Counted from the stretch's first letter, positions 17,893-27,141 are shown. The stretch is DNA of 64,000 nucleotides from Myroides sp. WP-1 (GCF_014145635.1 NZ_JACHTC010000016.1:1-64000); one strand, 5' to 3'. A program made the numbers and translations. The notes: a model not told the origin generated them from the sequence alone.

Positions 17893-19803
17893 ATGAGTAA
17901 ATTAAACGATATAATTAAAAATAAAGCAGTAAAATACGGAGTTATTTTATTGGTTGGACTTCTTTTAGGTTGGTTGATTTTTGGAGGATCAGCCACCCAT
18001 GAGCACAATGGAGAGCCTGCTCCTACTGAAGAAGCGGCTGTTGTTTGGACGTGTTCTATGCACCCACAAATCAAAATGGATAAACCGGGCAAATGTCCTT
18101 TATGTGCTATGGATTTAATTCCGCTAAAATCATCCGGTGGCGGTGATGATGCTATTGACGACGATGCCATCCAAATGTCGAAAGAAGCGATTGCTTTAGC
18201 TAATATTCAAACAACTGTTGTTGGGCGTCAAGAGGCTATCAAAGACCTTCAACTTTATGGAACTATTCAAGTAGATGAGCGCTTACAACAGTCGCAAACC
18301 TCACACGTCAACGGTCGTATTGAGAAATTGTTCATCAATTTTACGGGTGAATCTGTCAGACAAGGACAACTCATTGCAACGATCTATTCTCCGGATCTAC
18401 TCAATGCACAACAAGAACTTTTAGAAGCACAAAAACTTACGGACTTCCAGCCGATGTTGCTTGATGCAGCTAAGGAAAAATTGAGATTATGGAAAATGTC
18501 TGATGCCCAAATCAACAAAGTATTAGCAACAGGTAAAGTTTCTCCTTATGTAAGCATTACGGCTAATACGAGTGGAATAGTTACCGCTAAAAACGTCAAT
18601 CAAGGAGATTACATCAACCAAGGTTCTGTCTTGTATAGCATTTCAAACATGAATAAGCTTTGGGCCGTATTTGAAGCCTATGAAGCAGATTTGCCTTTTA
18701 TCAAAGAGGGAAATACCTTAGAATACACCCTTCAAAGTATTCCTGGTAAAGTATACAAAGGAAAGATATCCTTTATCAATCCAATTATTGATGCGACATC
18801 CCGCACAGCCAAAATTCGCGTCGAAGCAGACAATAAAGATCAGGCGCTAAAACCTGAAATGTATGCTACAGCAACGATTAAGGCAGCCATTAGCGGTACG
18901 GAAAGTCATCAATTGACCATTCCAAAATCGGCTGTTTTATGGACAGGGAAACGCTCGGTGATTTACGTTAAACAACCGAACACTACAACACCAGCTTTTA
19001 AGATGAGAGAAATTGTATTAGGCCCGTCATTAGGAGAAAACTACGTGGTAGTTTCAGGTTTACAAGATGGTGAAGAAGTGGTAACACGTGGGGTATTTAC
19101 TGTTGATTCTAGTGCGCAATTGGAAGGAAAACCTAGTATGATGAATAATGAAGCTTCAACACATCCTGCTCCTGGTGAGGAAGGACACACCATGTTTACT
19201 GTTTCAGGAAACTGCGATATGTGTAAAGCGCGCATTGAAAAAGCAGCAAAAAGCATAGCAGGTGTAACGAGTGCTACTTGGAATTCGAAAGATCAAATGC
19301 TCCACCTCAACTTTGACAAGACAAAAACGGATCAACAAAAAGTAAGTAAAGCCATTGCAGCCGCTGGTCATGATACAGCGCTAGACAAAGCTGCAGACAA
19401 GGCTTATAATGCTTTGCCTTCTTGTTGTTTGTATAGCAGAGATCAAGCGAAACCCAAGCAACAGGCGGATCATGGAGATCACACTAAACACGATACTCCT
19501 TCCACTAGCGCAACTAAACCAATGTCTAAAGAAGGACATCAAGGACATGCCATGCTTCCTGTCAAAGGAAACTGTGGATTGTGTAAAGAACGCATCGAAA
19601 CAGCTGCTAAAGGTGTTGCTGGAGTTTCCACGGCGAATTGGGATGTAAATGCAAAGGTGTTACACCTCAACTTTGATCCAACAAAAACGGATCAAAAAAA
19701 GATCAGTAAAGCCGTTGCTGCCGCAGGACATGATACTGCTCTAGACAAAGCAACAGACAAAACCTATGCGAATTTGCATGGTTGTTGTCAATATGAACGC
19801 TAA
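17893..19803 (+). CDS. cusB: CusB-type adaptor with N-terminal HMBD and two C-terminal HMA-like domains
   Basis: 636 residues. After one membrane segment (about 15-31) comes a heavy-metal-binding domain, CSMHPQI...KCPLCAMDL (C54, H57, C68, C71), then the usual adaptor core: barrel-sandwich, helical hairpin and beta-barrel (about 90-415). The C-terminus adds two copies of an HMA-like unit 120 residues apart, with CxxC at C441/C444 and C561/C564, each ending in a CC-x-Y motif (SCCLY, GCCQY). The copies are clearly duplicated at DNA level. The adaptor should take metal from the periplasm and hand it to CusA; the extra domains add at least two binding sites. Last gene of the cluster. Confidence 0.93.
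   Translation: MSKLNDIIKNKAVKYGVILLVGLLLGWLIFGGSATHEHNGEPAPTEEAAVVWTCSMHPQIKMDKPGKCPLCAMDLIPLKSSGGGDDAIDDDAIQMSKEAIALANIQTTVVGRQEAIKDLQLYGTIQVDERLQQSQTSHVNGRIEKLFINFTGESVRQGQLIATIYSPDLLNAQQELLEAQKLTDFQPMLLDAAKEKLRLWKMSDAQINKVLATGKVSPYVSITANTSGIVTAKNVNQGDYINQGSVLYSISNMNKLWAVFEAYEADLPFIKEGNTLEYTLQSIPGKVYKGKISFINPIIDATSRTAKIRVEADNKDQALKPEMYATATIKAAISGTESHQLTIPKSAVLWTGKRSVIYVKQPNTTTPAFKMREIVLGPSLGENYVVVSGLQDGEEVVTRGVFTVDSSAQLEGKPSMMNNEASTHPAPGEEGHTMFTVSGNCDMCKARIEKAAKSIAGVTSATWNSKDQMLHLNFDKTKTDQQKVSKAIAAAGHDTALDKAADKAYNALPSCCLYSRDQAKPKQQADHGDHTKHDTPSTSATKPMSKEGHQGHAMLPVKGNCGLCKERIETAAKGVAGVSTANWDVNAKVLHLNFDPTKTDQKKISKAVAAAGHDTALDKATDKTYANLHGCCQYER
19188..19800 (+). repeat. Tandem duplication of HMA-like coding segment inside cusB
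   Basis: Two segments beginning at ATG 19192 and ATG 19552, 360 bp apart, share long stretches such as CACCTCAACTTTGA and GACATGATAC and encode two alignable domains of about 80 residues joined by a His-rich linker. Confidence 0.85.
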
Positions 19804-19902
19804 TCTAATCTAGAAACCAAGGAAAATCGTCTAAAAACAGAGGGGACAAATTTCTAATTTTCAATCAGTTATTTTATTATTTTCATTTTTATGCGATTAT
19901 CC

Positions 19903-19934
19903 TTGGTGTTTCTGTAAAAAATAGAATATATTTG
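19903..19934 (+). promoter_or_regulatory. Promoter of tRNA-Arg
   Basis: TATATTTG at 19927-19934 fits the -7 consensus; a TTG lies upstream at 19903-19905. The tRNA begins about 66 bp further on. Confidence 0.5.
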
Positions 19935-20000
19935 CACCATCAAAATAAGAAAGTATAATGCTTTTTCATTTTGATGGTTTAAATCACTTGATGATTTAAT

Positions 20001-20074
20001 GGTCCAATAGCTCAGCTGGATAGAGCAACTGCCTTCTAAGCAGTAGGTCTCAGGTTCGAATCCTGATTGGATCA
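20001..20074 (+). tRNA. tRNA-Arg (anticodon TCT)
   Basis: Complete cloverleaf by eye: acceptor GGTCCAA / TTGGATC with one G-T pair, D arm with AGCTCAGCTGGATAGAGC, anticodon stem ACTGC / GCAGT with loop CTTCTAA (anticodon TCT, reads AGA/AGG), T arm CAGG-TTCGAAT-CCTG. The 3' CCA is not encoded. A bidirectional terminator follows directly. Confidence 0.97.
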
Positions 20075-20075
20075 C

Positions 20076-20111
20076 AAAAAAAGCCTCAGCACATGCTGAG
20101 GCTTTTTTTAT
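20076..20111. terminator. Bidirectional terminator between tRNA-Arg and CDGSH gene
   Basis: Stem GCCTCAGCA / TGCTGAGGC (20083-20102) with a 2-nt gap, flanked by A run and T run, so it works for the tRNA on plus and the CDGSH gene on minus. Confidence 0.9.
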
Positions 20112-20120
20112 ACCGTATAG

Positions 20121-20345
20121 TTAAACTTTCTTTGGTGGTAGATTGAAGGCAACCGCTTCATGTTCAAAGTGTCCTTTGTGTGCACCATCGCAAAATGGTT
20201 TGTTTTGTGAAAGTCCACAACGACAGATAGAAAGTACAGTTCTACCTTCTAATCCATACACATTTCCATCTTTATCTACGATCTCGAAATCGCCTTCTAC
20301 CTTGACTGATCCGTTATTGTTAATTGTAAGTTTTGTTTTTGACAT
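20121..20345 (-). CDS. CDGSH-type iron-sulfur protein
   Basis: 74 residues with one CDGSH signature, CRCGLSQNKPFCDGAH, giving 2Fe-2S ligands C41, C43, C52 and H56. Such small cytoplasmic proteins bind a labile, redox-active 2Fe-2S cluster; their precise bacterial role is not settled. The N-terminal half is a short beta-rich part. A -7 match TAGTTTTG lies on the minus strand at 20379-20372, and the gene shares its terminator with tRNA-Arg. Monocistronic. Confidence 0.95.
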   Translation of the reverse strand: MSKTKLTINNNGSVKVEGDFEIVDKDGNVYGLEGRTVLSICRCGLSQNKPFCDGAHKGHFEHEAVAFNLPPKKV

Positions 20346-20471
20346 CTTTATTGTTGTTATTTAGTTTACCACAAAACTAGACTATTAAATCAAATCCTAT
20401 ATAACTGTATTTCTATTTAGAAACATTCCTTTTTAGCAGTAATTTGAACGTATCATCAAAAAGACAACAAC

Positions 20472-21098
20472 CTATTCCTTTTTATCCTCCCATCTTCTCA
20501 AGCGATACACAACATAAAAGCAACAATAAACAAGAAGTAGAAATCCTATTCCAATAATGTATTTATAATTGCCTATTTGATGTAATACTAAAGCGACTTT
20601 GTCTTCTTCTACCTCCGTTTCTATTGTACCATCTGCTAACTCTAATGGCGGATACATTTCTTTGAGTTCTTCTCTAGTAAAATTGAGATTCATAGAATTT
20701 TGATCATTGGAGAACTTTATACTATCCGCATACATAATCACTCGTTTTCTGTGTTTTGATAAAATAGTTAATACCTTAATATAAGTCGAATAAGGAACTG
20801 TTTCAAAAGTAAACACTAAACCTCTCTTCTTTTCATCATGCGAGAGAATCGCCTCTATTTTATCTTCTGCTTGTTGTAAAAGCTTTTCATCTTGTATAGA
20901 ATTTCCAGTAAACGTTAAATTTTCAAACAACACACCTTCAAATAATTCACCTTCTATACAGGTAACATAACCTATCTCTTCAAAATTCACTTCTATCATT
21001 CTACAATCGCGAGTAGGGATCGTTTTTTGGATATACCAATAGCCAAGTAAGGGAAGTAACAACATGGTAATCATCCCGGGAATATAGTATTTTCTCAT
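20472..21098 (-). CDS. Unrecognised membrane protein, 208 aa
   Basis: Two hydrophobic segments, at residues about 8-25 and 178-198, bracket a 150-residue charged domain that should lie on one side of the membrane, probably the periplasm, with a short basic tail (YRLRRWEDKKE) inside. The middle part, LLQQAEDKIEAILSHDEKK...YSTYIKVLTILSKHRKRVIMYADS, loosely recalls ExbD-like periplasmic domains, but an ExbD protein would have only one membrane helix and an adjacent ExbB gene, and neither holds here. No function is assigned. It stands alone. Confidence 0.7.
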   Translation of the reverse strand: MRKYYIPGMITMLLLPLLGYWYIQKTIPTRDCRMIEVNFEEIGYVTCIEGELFEGVLFENLTFTGNSIQDEKLLQQAEDKIEAILSHDEKKRGLVFTFETVPYSTYIKVLTILSKHRKRVIMYADSIKFSNDQNSMNLNFTREELKEMYPPLELADGTIETEVEEDKVALVLHQIGNYKYIIGIGFLLLVYCCFYVVYRLRRWEDKKE

Positions 21099-21314
21099 TA
21101 GTAAATGGGTTGGTGAGGATTTGATCGAAATGAAATTTTATTCTTCTTTCTAAAGATATAAATTTCGAGATGATCTATGGAGTAGGGCAACTAAATTTTG
21201 AGCAAATTACTAGGTTTCCTCATATTCGTTTTTTGCACCATTAAATAAAAATTCGAACCACTTTCTCTACTAAATCTTCCGTGAGCCATAAACTGCCAAC
21301 CGTAAACCATCTCC

Positions 21315-22490
21315 CTATTTCTCTTTAATCCAATAGCAAAGTAAATACAAGATATGACACACAAACAAAGCGATTCCTGTTAAGATTAATAAATCTAATG
21401 GTATAAGATTGGTCATTGCTGAGATTATAAACGTCAACATTAGCTGAAGAGAACCGAGTAAGGCAGAAGCCGATCCGCTATTTTCGTGAAAAGGTTCAAG
21501 GGCTAATTTAGTTGTAGTAGGAAATAAAACCCCCAACGTTAGGATGATAAAAAACAACGGAATAAGCAGCCATTCGATGGGTTGTTGCGCAATACAGAAT
21601 CCCAAGAAAACAACACTACAAATAAGTCCAGCAATTGTGGTGTAGAAAATAATTTGACGAATGGACCACCAACGAGTAAAGCTATTGGAAATCCACGCTC
21701 CTACCATTAATCCCACCGCGTTAAACGCAAAGATATAGCTAAAGGTTGCGGACGATAACTGACCGTACTCCATGATCAAATAAGGAGCATTCGCCAAATA
21801 GATCATCAAAATACTGTACGTTACACTGCCAATAAGGGTATATTTTAAAAAGGTTTTCACCTTAAATACCGCTTTAAAATCTTGCATAAGATTGCGTTTA
21901 GGAGCATTGAGCGCTGTTTTCACTTTCGTTTCAGGTAAGAAGAAAACAACAAGCAATAAAGAGATCACCCCCAACACGAATAAAGTTACAAAAGTTGATT
22001 GCCATTCAAAATGAGACACCAGGAAATTTCCCGCTACAGGACCAATGATAGGTGCTACACCCGCAATTATGGCTAAGAGTGAAAATACACGCATGGTATC
22101 GTCCTGTTCAAAATATTCGTTGACAATAGCACGAGCAATTACCACACCCGCACAACCTGCAAAAGCTTGAAAGAAACGAGCGATCCAAAATTGCTCGATA
22201 CTAGTCGCATAAATACACGCCACTGTGGCTGCGATAAACAACAATAGAGAGATAATGGTTGGCCATTTACGACCATACTTGTCTGAAATGATTCCCCAAA
22301 ACAATTGGCCAACGGCAAATCCTGCTAAAAAAGTAGAAATGGAAAACTGAACGGCTTTTAAATCCGTGTGATAATATTGGGAGATTTTCAAAAATCCCGG
22401 TAAATACAAATCAATACTAAAAGGCTCTAATGCCGACAAAAGCGCTAAAATAAATACAACGATAAATTGCTGTTTCTTTAATTTACTCAT
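21315..22490 (-). CDS. Bcr/CflA-family MFS multidrug exporter
   Basis: 391 residues with 12 hydrophobic segments. The signature between TM2 and TM3, WGIISDKYGRKWP, and the conserved FQAFAGCAGVVIARAIVNEYF of TM4 are typical of the Bcr/CflA drug-resistance group, which exports small molecules with proton antiport from the cytoplasm. The gene follows an AraC-family regulator by 63 bp on the same strand, so the regulator probably controls it. The substrate is unknown; family members handle bicyclomycin, sulfonamides, chloramphenicol and others. Confidence 0.92.
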   Translation of the reverse strand: MSKLKKQQFIVVFILALLSALEPFSIDLYLPGFLKISQYYHTDLKAVQFSISTFLAGFAVGQLFWGIISDKYGRKWPTIISLLLFIAATVACIYATSIEQFWIARFFQAFAGCAGVVIARAIVNEYFEQDDTMRVFSLLAIIAGVAPIIGPVAGNFLVSHFEWQSTFVTLFVLGVISLLLVVFFLPETKVKTALNAPKRNLMQDFKAVFKVKTFLKYTLIGSVTYSILMIYLANAPYLIMEYGQLSSATFSYIFAFNAVGLMVGAWISNSFTRWWSIRQIIFYTTIAGLICSVVFLGFCIAQQPIEWLLIPLFFIILTLGVLFPTTTKLALEPFHENSGSASALLGSLQLMLTFIISAMTNLIPLDLLILTGIALFVCHILYLLCYWIKEK

Positions 22491-22553
22491 ACTATTTTTC
22501 TAAAAGCGCAAAAGTACTTCGACAACAGCAGTACAAGCTTATCCAAATAAGAC

Positions 22554-23402
22554 TTATCCTTGGACTTTTTTCACCTCTTCACGGAATTCTTTAGGCGTTT
22601 GCTGTGTTAGCTTTTTAAAAAATCGATTGAAATAAGACACTTCAGAGAAGTTTAAAGTATCGGCGATCGTTTGTATATTCTCTTGACTATACCCTACTAA
22701 GCGCTTGGCTTCTAACAGCAATCGCTCTTGTAGTTGTTGTTTCAGTGTTTTGCCGATAGCGTGAAATAAAATTTCATTCATTCGCTTCACTGAAAGAGAT
22801 ACCTGATCCGCGTAGAATTCATTTTTTCGCTGTGTGATATAGTGTTCTTCAATAAGTTGTAACAATTTGTGTAAGCGCTCATCTAAGACCATGTGTCGTT
22901 CTTCAATGCGTGGTAAATCTTGCAAGTGAACAACATATAGTTGTAGGTATTGTTCCAAGACCATGGGGCGTTTAAAAGAATTGAACTCAATCTCGATCAG
23001 GAGATGCAGGTACTCCAACCGCTGATTTTCCTGCGTTGTAACAGTAAACTTCAATTGGTTGTGTCCTGTAAAAAATTGTTGTTTCGCTTCTTTAAACAAC
23101 ACACTATTAAAATAATGCTTATCGATCACCAAACAATATCCTTTGCTAAAGCGCGGATCAAAATGGTGCACTTGACCAGGATAAATAATCCAAATTTCTT
23201 GAGGTTTTATCGGATAGGATATAAAGTCAATCTCGTGTTCTTGGGGGGTATCAACTGAAACAAACCAGTAAATTTGATAAAAATCGTATTGATAACGTCC
23301 TTCGAATTCAAAGAGATCAATACTCTCCTCGATTCGATAGAATTCGATAGGAATATTTTTATCCATTTGTTGTACTTGAACAACTTTTGCCTTTGTTTTC
23401 AT
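22554..23402 (-). CDS. AraC-family transcriptional regulator
   Basis: 282 residues. The N-terminal part (about 15-150) looks like a cupin-type sensing domain (YDFYQIYWFVSVDTPQEHEIDF...IWIIYPGQVHHFDPRF). The C-terminal part (about 180-280) contains the two AraC helix-turn-helix units, ending with the family-typical IADTLNFSEVSYFNRFFKKLTQQTPKEFR. It should bind DNA in the cytoplasm and respond to a small ligand. Placement just upstream of the Bcr/CflA exporter gene in the same direction suggests it regulates that exporter. Confidence 0.93.
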   Translation of the reverse strand: MKTKAKVVQVQQMDKNIPIEFYRIEESIDLFEFEGRYQYDFYQIYWFVSVDTPQEHEIDFISYPIKPQEIWIIYPGQVHHFDPRFSKGYCLVIDKHYFNSVLFKEAKQQFFTGHNQLKFTVTTQENQRLEYLHLLIEIEFNSFKRPMVLEQYLQLYVVHLQDLPRIEERHMVLDERLHKLLQLIEEHYITQRKNEFYADQVSLSVKRMNEILFHAIGKTLKQQLQERLLLEAKRLVGYSQENIQTIADTLNFSEVSYFNRFFKKLTQQTPKEFREEVKKVQG

Positions 23403-23497
23403 GTATCCTTTAGATTATCAAACGGTATCCTAACACTGTTCTCTCAGGTATTTCAACTTTGCTATACGAAGCAACAACAAAGGTAGCGCTTTTTAAA

Positions 23498-23535
23498 AAA
23501 CAAAAAGACCCGTTTTTAGCGAGTCTTTTATATAC
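23498..23535 (-). terminator. Terminator of small gene 23537-23776
   Basis: AAAAGAC / GTCTTTT stem with a GC-containing apex read on the minus strand, starting right after the stop codon at 23537, followed by a T-rich tract. Confidence 0.7.
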
Positions 23536-23536
23536 T

Positions 23537-23776
23537 TTACAATTGGGTCATTGTTACTAAATGGGAATGAGGCACCTTAAAATGTTGCGTCCCATCACTA
23601 AAAATGTAGTGATTTACTTGTTGTTTTTCTGAATAATCAAGTGCAATGAGTTTTTTGTCTCGTTGAACGGATTTCATTGTTCCGCCTTGCTCTTCTTTAT
23701 ACGAAACCATAAACCTTTTTCCTACTAATTCGCAAATGCTAGTGGTATCTAGCTCAAAAATCTCATTTGAGGTCAT
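23537..23776 (-). CDS. Small unrecognised protein, 79 aa
   Basis: Begins MTSNEIFELDTTSICELVGKRF and ends in VPHSHLVTMTQL. It has no signal peptide or membrane helix, and a mixed beta-rich look (IALDYSEKQQVNHYIFSDGTQHFKV). A dedicated terminator follows at once and the frame is free of rare patterns, which supports a real gene. No family is recognised. Confidence 0.65.
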   Translation of the reverse strand: MTSNEIFELDTTSICELVGKRFMVSYKEEQGGTMKSVQRDKKLIALDYSEKQQVNHYIFSDGTQHFKVPHSHLVTMTQL

Positions 23777-23924
23777 ATTTGTAAATTTTAAATGATATAA
23801 TCCGTAAGATACTAAAAATTAAGTAAATAAGCAAATATAACTACTAACCCTATTACTTATATCTTCAAAAAATGTAATTGTAAACAATAAAAAATTATCT
23901 TTATTTTTTTAATTTCATAACCTA

Positions 23925-24302
23925 ATGACGATAACTTCCTTAAACTTAAAAACAATTGAATTAAAGAGTTTTATTCCCACTAAGGATTTTCAAATTTCTC
24001 TTGCTTTTTATACGGCATTGGGCTTTGAAATTTTGTGGCAAGATGATCAACTTTGTTTATTTGGCTTAGGCAATACTAAATTTTTCTTACAGCATTTTTA
24101 CAACCAAGAATTAGCTGAAAACACCATGCTCCACCTTCATGTAGAAAATGCGGATGATTGGCATAATCACATTCAAACGCTAAACTTATGTAAAACCTTT
24201 GACTGCAAAGTAACCACTCCTGAAGATAGAGAATGGAAGATGCGTGATTTTATATTGATTGATCCTTCAGGTGTGCTTTGGCGTATTGGGCATAATATAT
24301 AA
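23925..24302 (+). CDS. VOC-superfamily (glyoxalase/bleomycin-resistance-like) protein
   Basis: 125 residues with the betaalphabetabetabeta pattern of one vicinal-oxygen-chelate module duplicated: FIPTKDFQISLAFYTALGFEILWQDDQLCLFGLG...FFLQHF and, in the second half, MLHLHVENADDWHNHI...FILIDPSGVLWRIGHN. Members chelate a metal for lyase, dioxygenase or isomerase chemistry, or bind drugs. The DPSG-(V/N)-LW-x-I ending is typical. Substrate unknown. It precedes an HD-hydrolase gene by 60 bp on the same strand. Confidence 0.88.
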   Translation: MTITSLNLKTIELKSFIPTKDFQISLAFYTALGFEILWQDDQLCLFGLGNTKFFLQHFYNQELAENTMLHLHVENADDWHNHIQTLNLCKTFDCKVTTPEDREWKMRDFILIDPSGVLWRIGHNI

Positions 24303-24362
24303 AAGCCTCCCATCTTTTATTTTTTCACATCCACTTTGTATTTGTTTTAATAGTTAAATAAA

Positions 24363-25004
24363 ATGACCACATCACTTCAATTTCAATTTCGCAACTTGTT
24401 CAAGGGCTATTCGATTGATCAAGATCTAATACAATCCTTTTGGTCGGAAATTGAACTACACTATGAAGCATCAAATCGCTACTATCACAACTTAACACAT
24501 CTCGAGAATATAATTGATGAGTTAGCTCCTCTACAAAAGGAAATTGACAATTGGGAACTACTACTTTTCTCTGTGTTTTATCACGATATCATATACCAAG
24601 CAAGTGCTCAAGATAACGAAGAACAAAGTGCTTTATTAGCAAAAAAACGATTATCCCAGATTGATTTACCTGAGGCAGACCTCCTCGTAATCTATAATCA
24701 AATTATATCCACCAAACAGCATCAAAAATCTATCTATACAGATACCAATTACTTACTTGATGCGGATCTTTCAATTTTGGGAAAAGACTGGGAACAATAT
24801 ATTGTTTATAGTCAAAACATTCGAAAAGAATATGCTATTTATCCCGATCATTTATACCATGCAGGAAGGAAGAAGGCGTTAATTCATTTTTTAACCTTTT
24901 CAGAAATCTTCAAAACGGTGCATTTCAAAGCAAAATACGAAAACCAGGCTCGACTAAATATAACAAAGGAGATTTCTCTTTTATCTTCTTCCTTTACTTA
25001 TTAG
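24363..25004 (+). CDS. Predicted metal-dependent HD-superfamily phosphohydrolase
   Basis: 213 residues, all cytoplasmic and helical. The HD-domain metal ligands are visible in YYHNLTHLENI (residues about 38-50) and VFYHDIIYQ (about 74-82), followed by EEQSALLAKKRL, an arrangement seen in the COG4339 group of small HD proteins. They are predicted phosphohydrolases acting on nucleotides or other phosphoesters; no substrate is established. It probably shares a transcript with the VOC gene upstream and ends at the hairpin 25026-25056. Confidence 0.88.
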   Translation: MTTSLQFQFRNLFKGYSIDQDLIQSFWSEIELHYEASNRYYHNLTHLENIIDELAPLQKEIDNWELLLFSVFYHDIIYQASAQDNEEQSALLAKKRLSQIDLPEADLLVIYNQIISTKQHQKSIYTDTNYLLDADLSILGKDWEQYIVYSQNIRKEYAIYPDHLYHAGRKKALIHFLTFSEIFKTVHFKAKYENQARLNITKEISLLSSSFTY

Positions 25005-25025
25005 CCTCGTATCTAGCCTGTAAAT

Positions 25026-25056
25026 AAAAAAGCCTTTGGTTTCCCAAAGACTTTTT
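25026..25056. terminator. Bidirectional terminator between convergent genes
   Basis: AGCCTTTGG / CCAAAGACT stem with a 4-nt loop and one mismatch, A run on the left and T run on the right, between the HD-hydrolase and TlpA-like genes. Confidence 0.8.
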
Positions 25057-25057
25057 T

Positions 25058-25636
25058 TTATTTTGCTTCAATCAATTCATCTAGTATCACTCTAAACTTA
25101 GAGCTATTCCAATCAGCGGCTCTAGTCTTTTTCACTACGATATTTCCTTTCTTATCCAGAGCATAAGAAGCAGGTAAAGAGGTAGAATACAAAGCTGCTG
25201 GTGGCCCGTCTTGTTGGAAATAAGTAGGTAACGTATAGCCGTGTTTTTCTTTAAAAGCTTTTACTTTGTCGGCATCATCTGTTGTGACAAACAAAAAGAC
25301 AACACTGTTTTTGTAATCATCATATAGCGCTTGAAAACTAGGTTTTTCAGCAATACAAGGAGGACACCAAGTAGCCCAAAAGTTTAGGATCACTACTTTT
25401 CCTTTGGTTGTAGTCATATCGAATACACGACCTTCCTCATCTAACAAGGTCCAACCATCCAAGCTTACCTGTTCAAAGTCCTCTTGTTTCTCTAAACTGG
25501 GACTCATCGCCAATAGTTGATTCATCCACACCTTAAACGTCGTCCCTAATGGAGTGAATAACAACACAAAAAGAATAAGGATAAAAAACAGATTTCCAAT
25601 CCATCCTTTTCTCTTTTTTTCTCCTTTATTAAACAT
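25058..25636 (-). CDS. TlpA-like membrane-anchored thiol-disulfide oxidoreductase
   Basis: 192 residues. One N-terminal membrane anchor (about 13-32) is followed by a thioredoxin fold facing the periplasm, with active site ATWCPPC (C91, C94) and the cis-Pro region LPASYALDKKG. TlpA/ResA-type proteins reduce disulfides of periplasmic clients, commonly apocytochrome c or copper-site proteins. No cytochrome maturation genes are next to it, so the client is not known. Monocistronic by position. Confidence 0.92.
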   Translation of the reverse strand: MFNKGEKKRKGWIGNLFFILILFVLLFTPLGTTFKVWMNQLLAMSPSLEKQEDFEQVSLDGWTLLDEEGRVFDMTTTKGKVVILNFWATWCPPCIAEKPSFQALYDDYKNSVVFLFVTTDDADKVKAFKEKHGYTLPTYFQQDGPPAALYSTSLPASYALDKKGNIVVKKTRAADWNSSKFRVILDELIEAK

Positions 25637-25749
25637 ACCTAATTTTATTTAGCATAAATATATGAACTTTACACCTATAGTGCCAAATAAAAATTATTAA
25701 TTTTAATTTTAATAATTTTTAACCTTTTTTATTTAATATATTCACAATT

Positions 25750-27066
25750 TTATTCCTTAAACATATCATCAAAGGTAATTTCTTTTCTTCCTGGCAATAC
25801 AATATTTAAAATAATACCAATAATGGAAGCTAATGCCATCCCTTCAATTGACATTAAATCACCGATATGGATCGCTGCACCGCCAATTCCGATGATTAAA
25901 ATCACAGAAGAGATAATTAAATTTCTTTTGATCTTAAAATCCACTTTATTTTCGACAAGCATACGCAAACCGCTAGAGGCTATAATTCCGAACAACAGAA
26001 TCGAAACACCTCCCATCACAGGCGAGGGTATTGTAGCCAATAGGGCTGTTATTTTACCGCAAAATCCAAAGAGAATTGCAAAACAAGCTGCGCCTATAAA
26101 TACATAGATACTAAAAGCACGTGTAATAGCTAAAACACCAATATTTTCTCCATACGTAGTATTTGGTGGACCTCCGATAATTGCAGCTAACATGGTTGCT
26201 ACACCGTCTCCAAGCATGGAACGATCTAATCCTGGGTCATTAATTAGGTCTTTATTAACCACTTTGCTCAACACCAGTTGATGTCCGATATGTTCTGCAA
26301 TAGGAACAATCGCAACGGGAAGCATCACAAAGATAACATAGAGCGTTATGCTAGGTGTATAATCGACAAATGGAATTGTAAAATTAGGTACCTGAAACCA
26401 CGAAGCCTCTAATACAGGTGCGAAGTTTACTACCCCCATAGTGGCAGAAAAAACATAACCTCCAATAATTCCCACTAAAACGGGAATTACACTTAAAAAC
26501 CCACGTGTAAAAATAGCAGCTACAATCGTAATCATCAACGTTACTAAACCAATTGTCACATACGTAATATCATACGTTCCTGTTGGATTATTGGTAATCA
26601 TTCCTACAGCAGTACTCGCCAATCCCAAGCCTATCACCATAATTACAGGACCTACGACAATTGGAGGTAATAATTTCATCAACCAATTTGTTCCAGCCTT
26701 TGCAATTAAAAGAGCAACGAGAGAATACACAACACCAACCAAAAAACTACCTACTAGAAAACTACCTACTGGTACATCATTCGAGGTGACTTGTTCCATG
26801 GCTTTAATGGCTATAATAGGATTGATAAAAGCAAAGGAAGAACCTAAATATGAAGGAACTTTTCCCCTTGTAATAGCAATAAACACTAAGGTACCTATTC
26901 CACTAGATATTAAAGCAATGGCAGGATCCATTCCCGTTAAAGTTGGCACTAAAACCGTTGCGCCAAACATGGCAAATAAATGTTGAATACTCAACAATAA
27001 CCATTGTCCTAATTGGGGTTTCTCATCAATTGCCAAGACGATCTTTTGATCCTGATTGTCATTCAT
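25750..27066 (-). CDS. Uracil/xanthine permease (NCS2/UraA family)
   Basis: 438 residues from ATG 27066; an upstream in-frame ATG at 27114 would add an odd 16-residue leader. There are about 14 hydrophobic segments. The family hallmarks are present: QHLFAMFGATVLVPTLTGMDPA at TM1, the TM8 motif VAIVPIAEHIGHQLVLSKVV with its substrate-contacting Glu, and the TM10 region GGPPNTTYGENIGVLAITR. UraA-type proteins import uracil with protons; a xanthine specificity is possible, but AEHIG and NTTYGEN fit uracil carriers best. Confidence 0.95.
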   Translation of the reverse strand: MNDNQDQKIVLAIDEKPQLGQWLLLSIQHLFAMFGATVLVPTLTGMDPAIALISSGIGTLVFIAITRGKVPSYLGSSFAFINPIIAIKAMEQVTSNDVPVGSFLVGSFLVGVVYSLVALLIAKAGTNWLMKLLPPIVVGPVIMVIGLGLASTAVGMITNNPTGTYDITYVTIGLVTLMITIVAAIFTRGFLSVIPVLVGIIGGYVFSATMGVVNFAPVLEASWFQVPNFTIPFVDYTPSITLYVIFVMLPVAIVPIAEHIGHQLVLSKVVNKDLINDPGLDRSMLGDGVATMLAAIIGGPPNTTYGENIGVLAITRAFSIYVFIGAACFAILFGFCGKITALLATIPSPVMGGVSILLFGIIASSGLRMLVENKVDFKIKRNLIISSVILIIGIGGAAIHIGDLMSIEGMALASIIGIILNIVLPGRKEITFDDMFKE

Positions 27067-27141
27067 CGTGTTTTTCTTTTTAAATTGATACGAAAATAGA
27101 TCATTTTCAAACAAAAAGGAAACAATCGATTAGGATACTCT

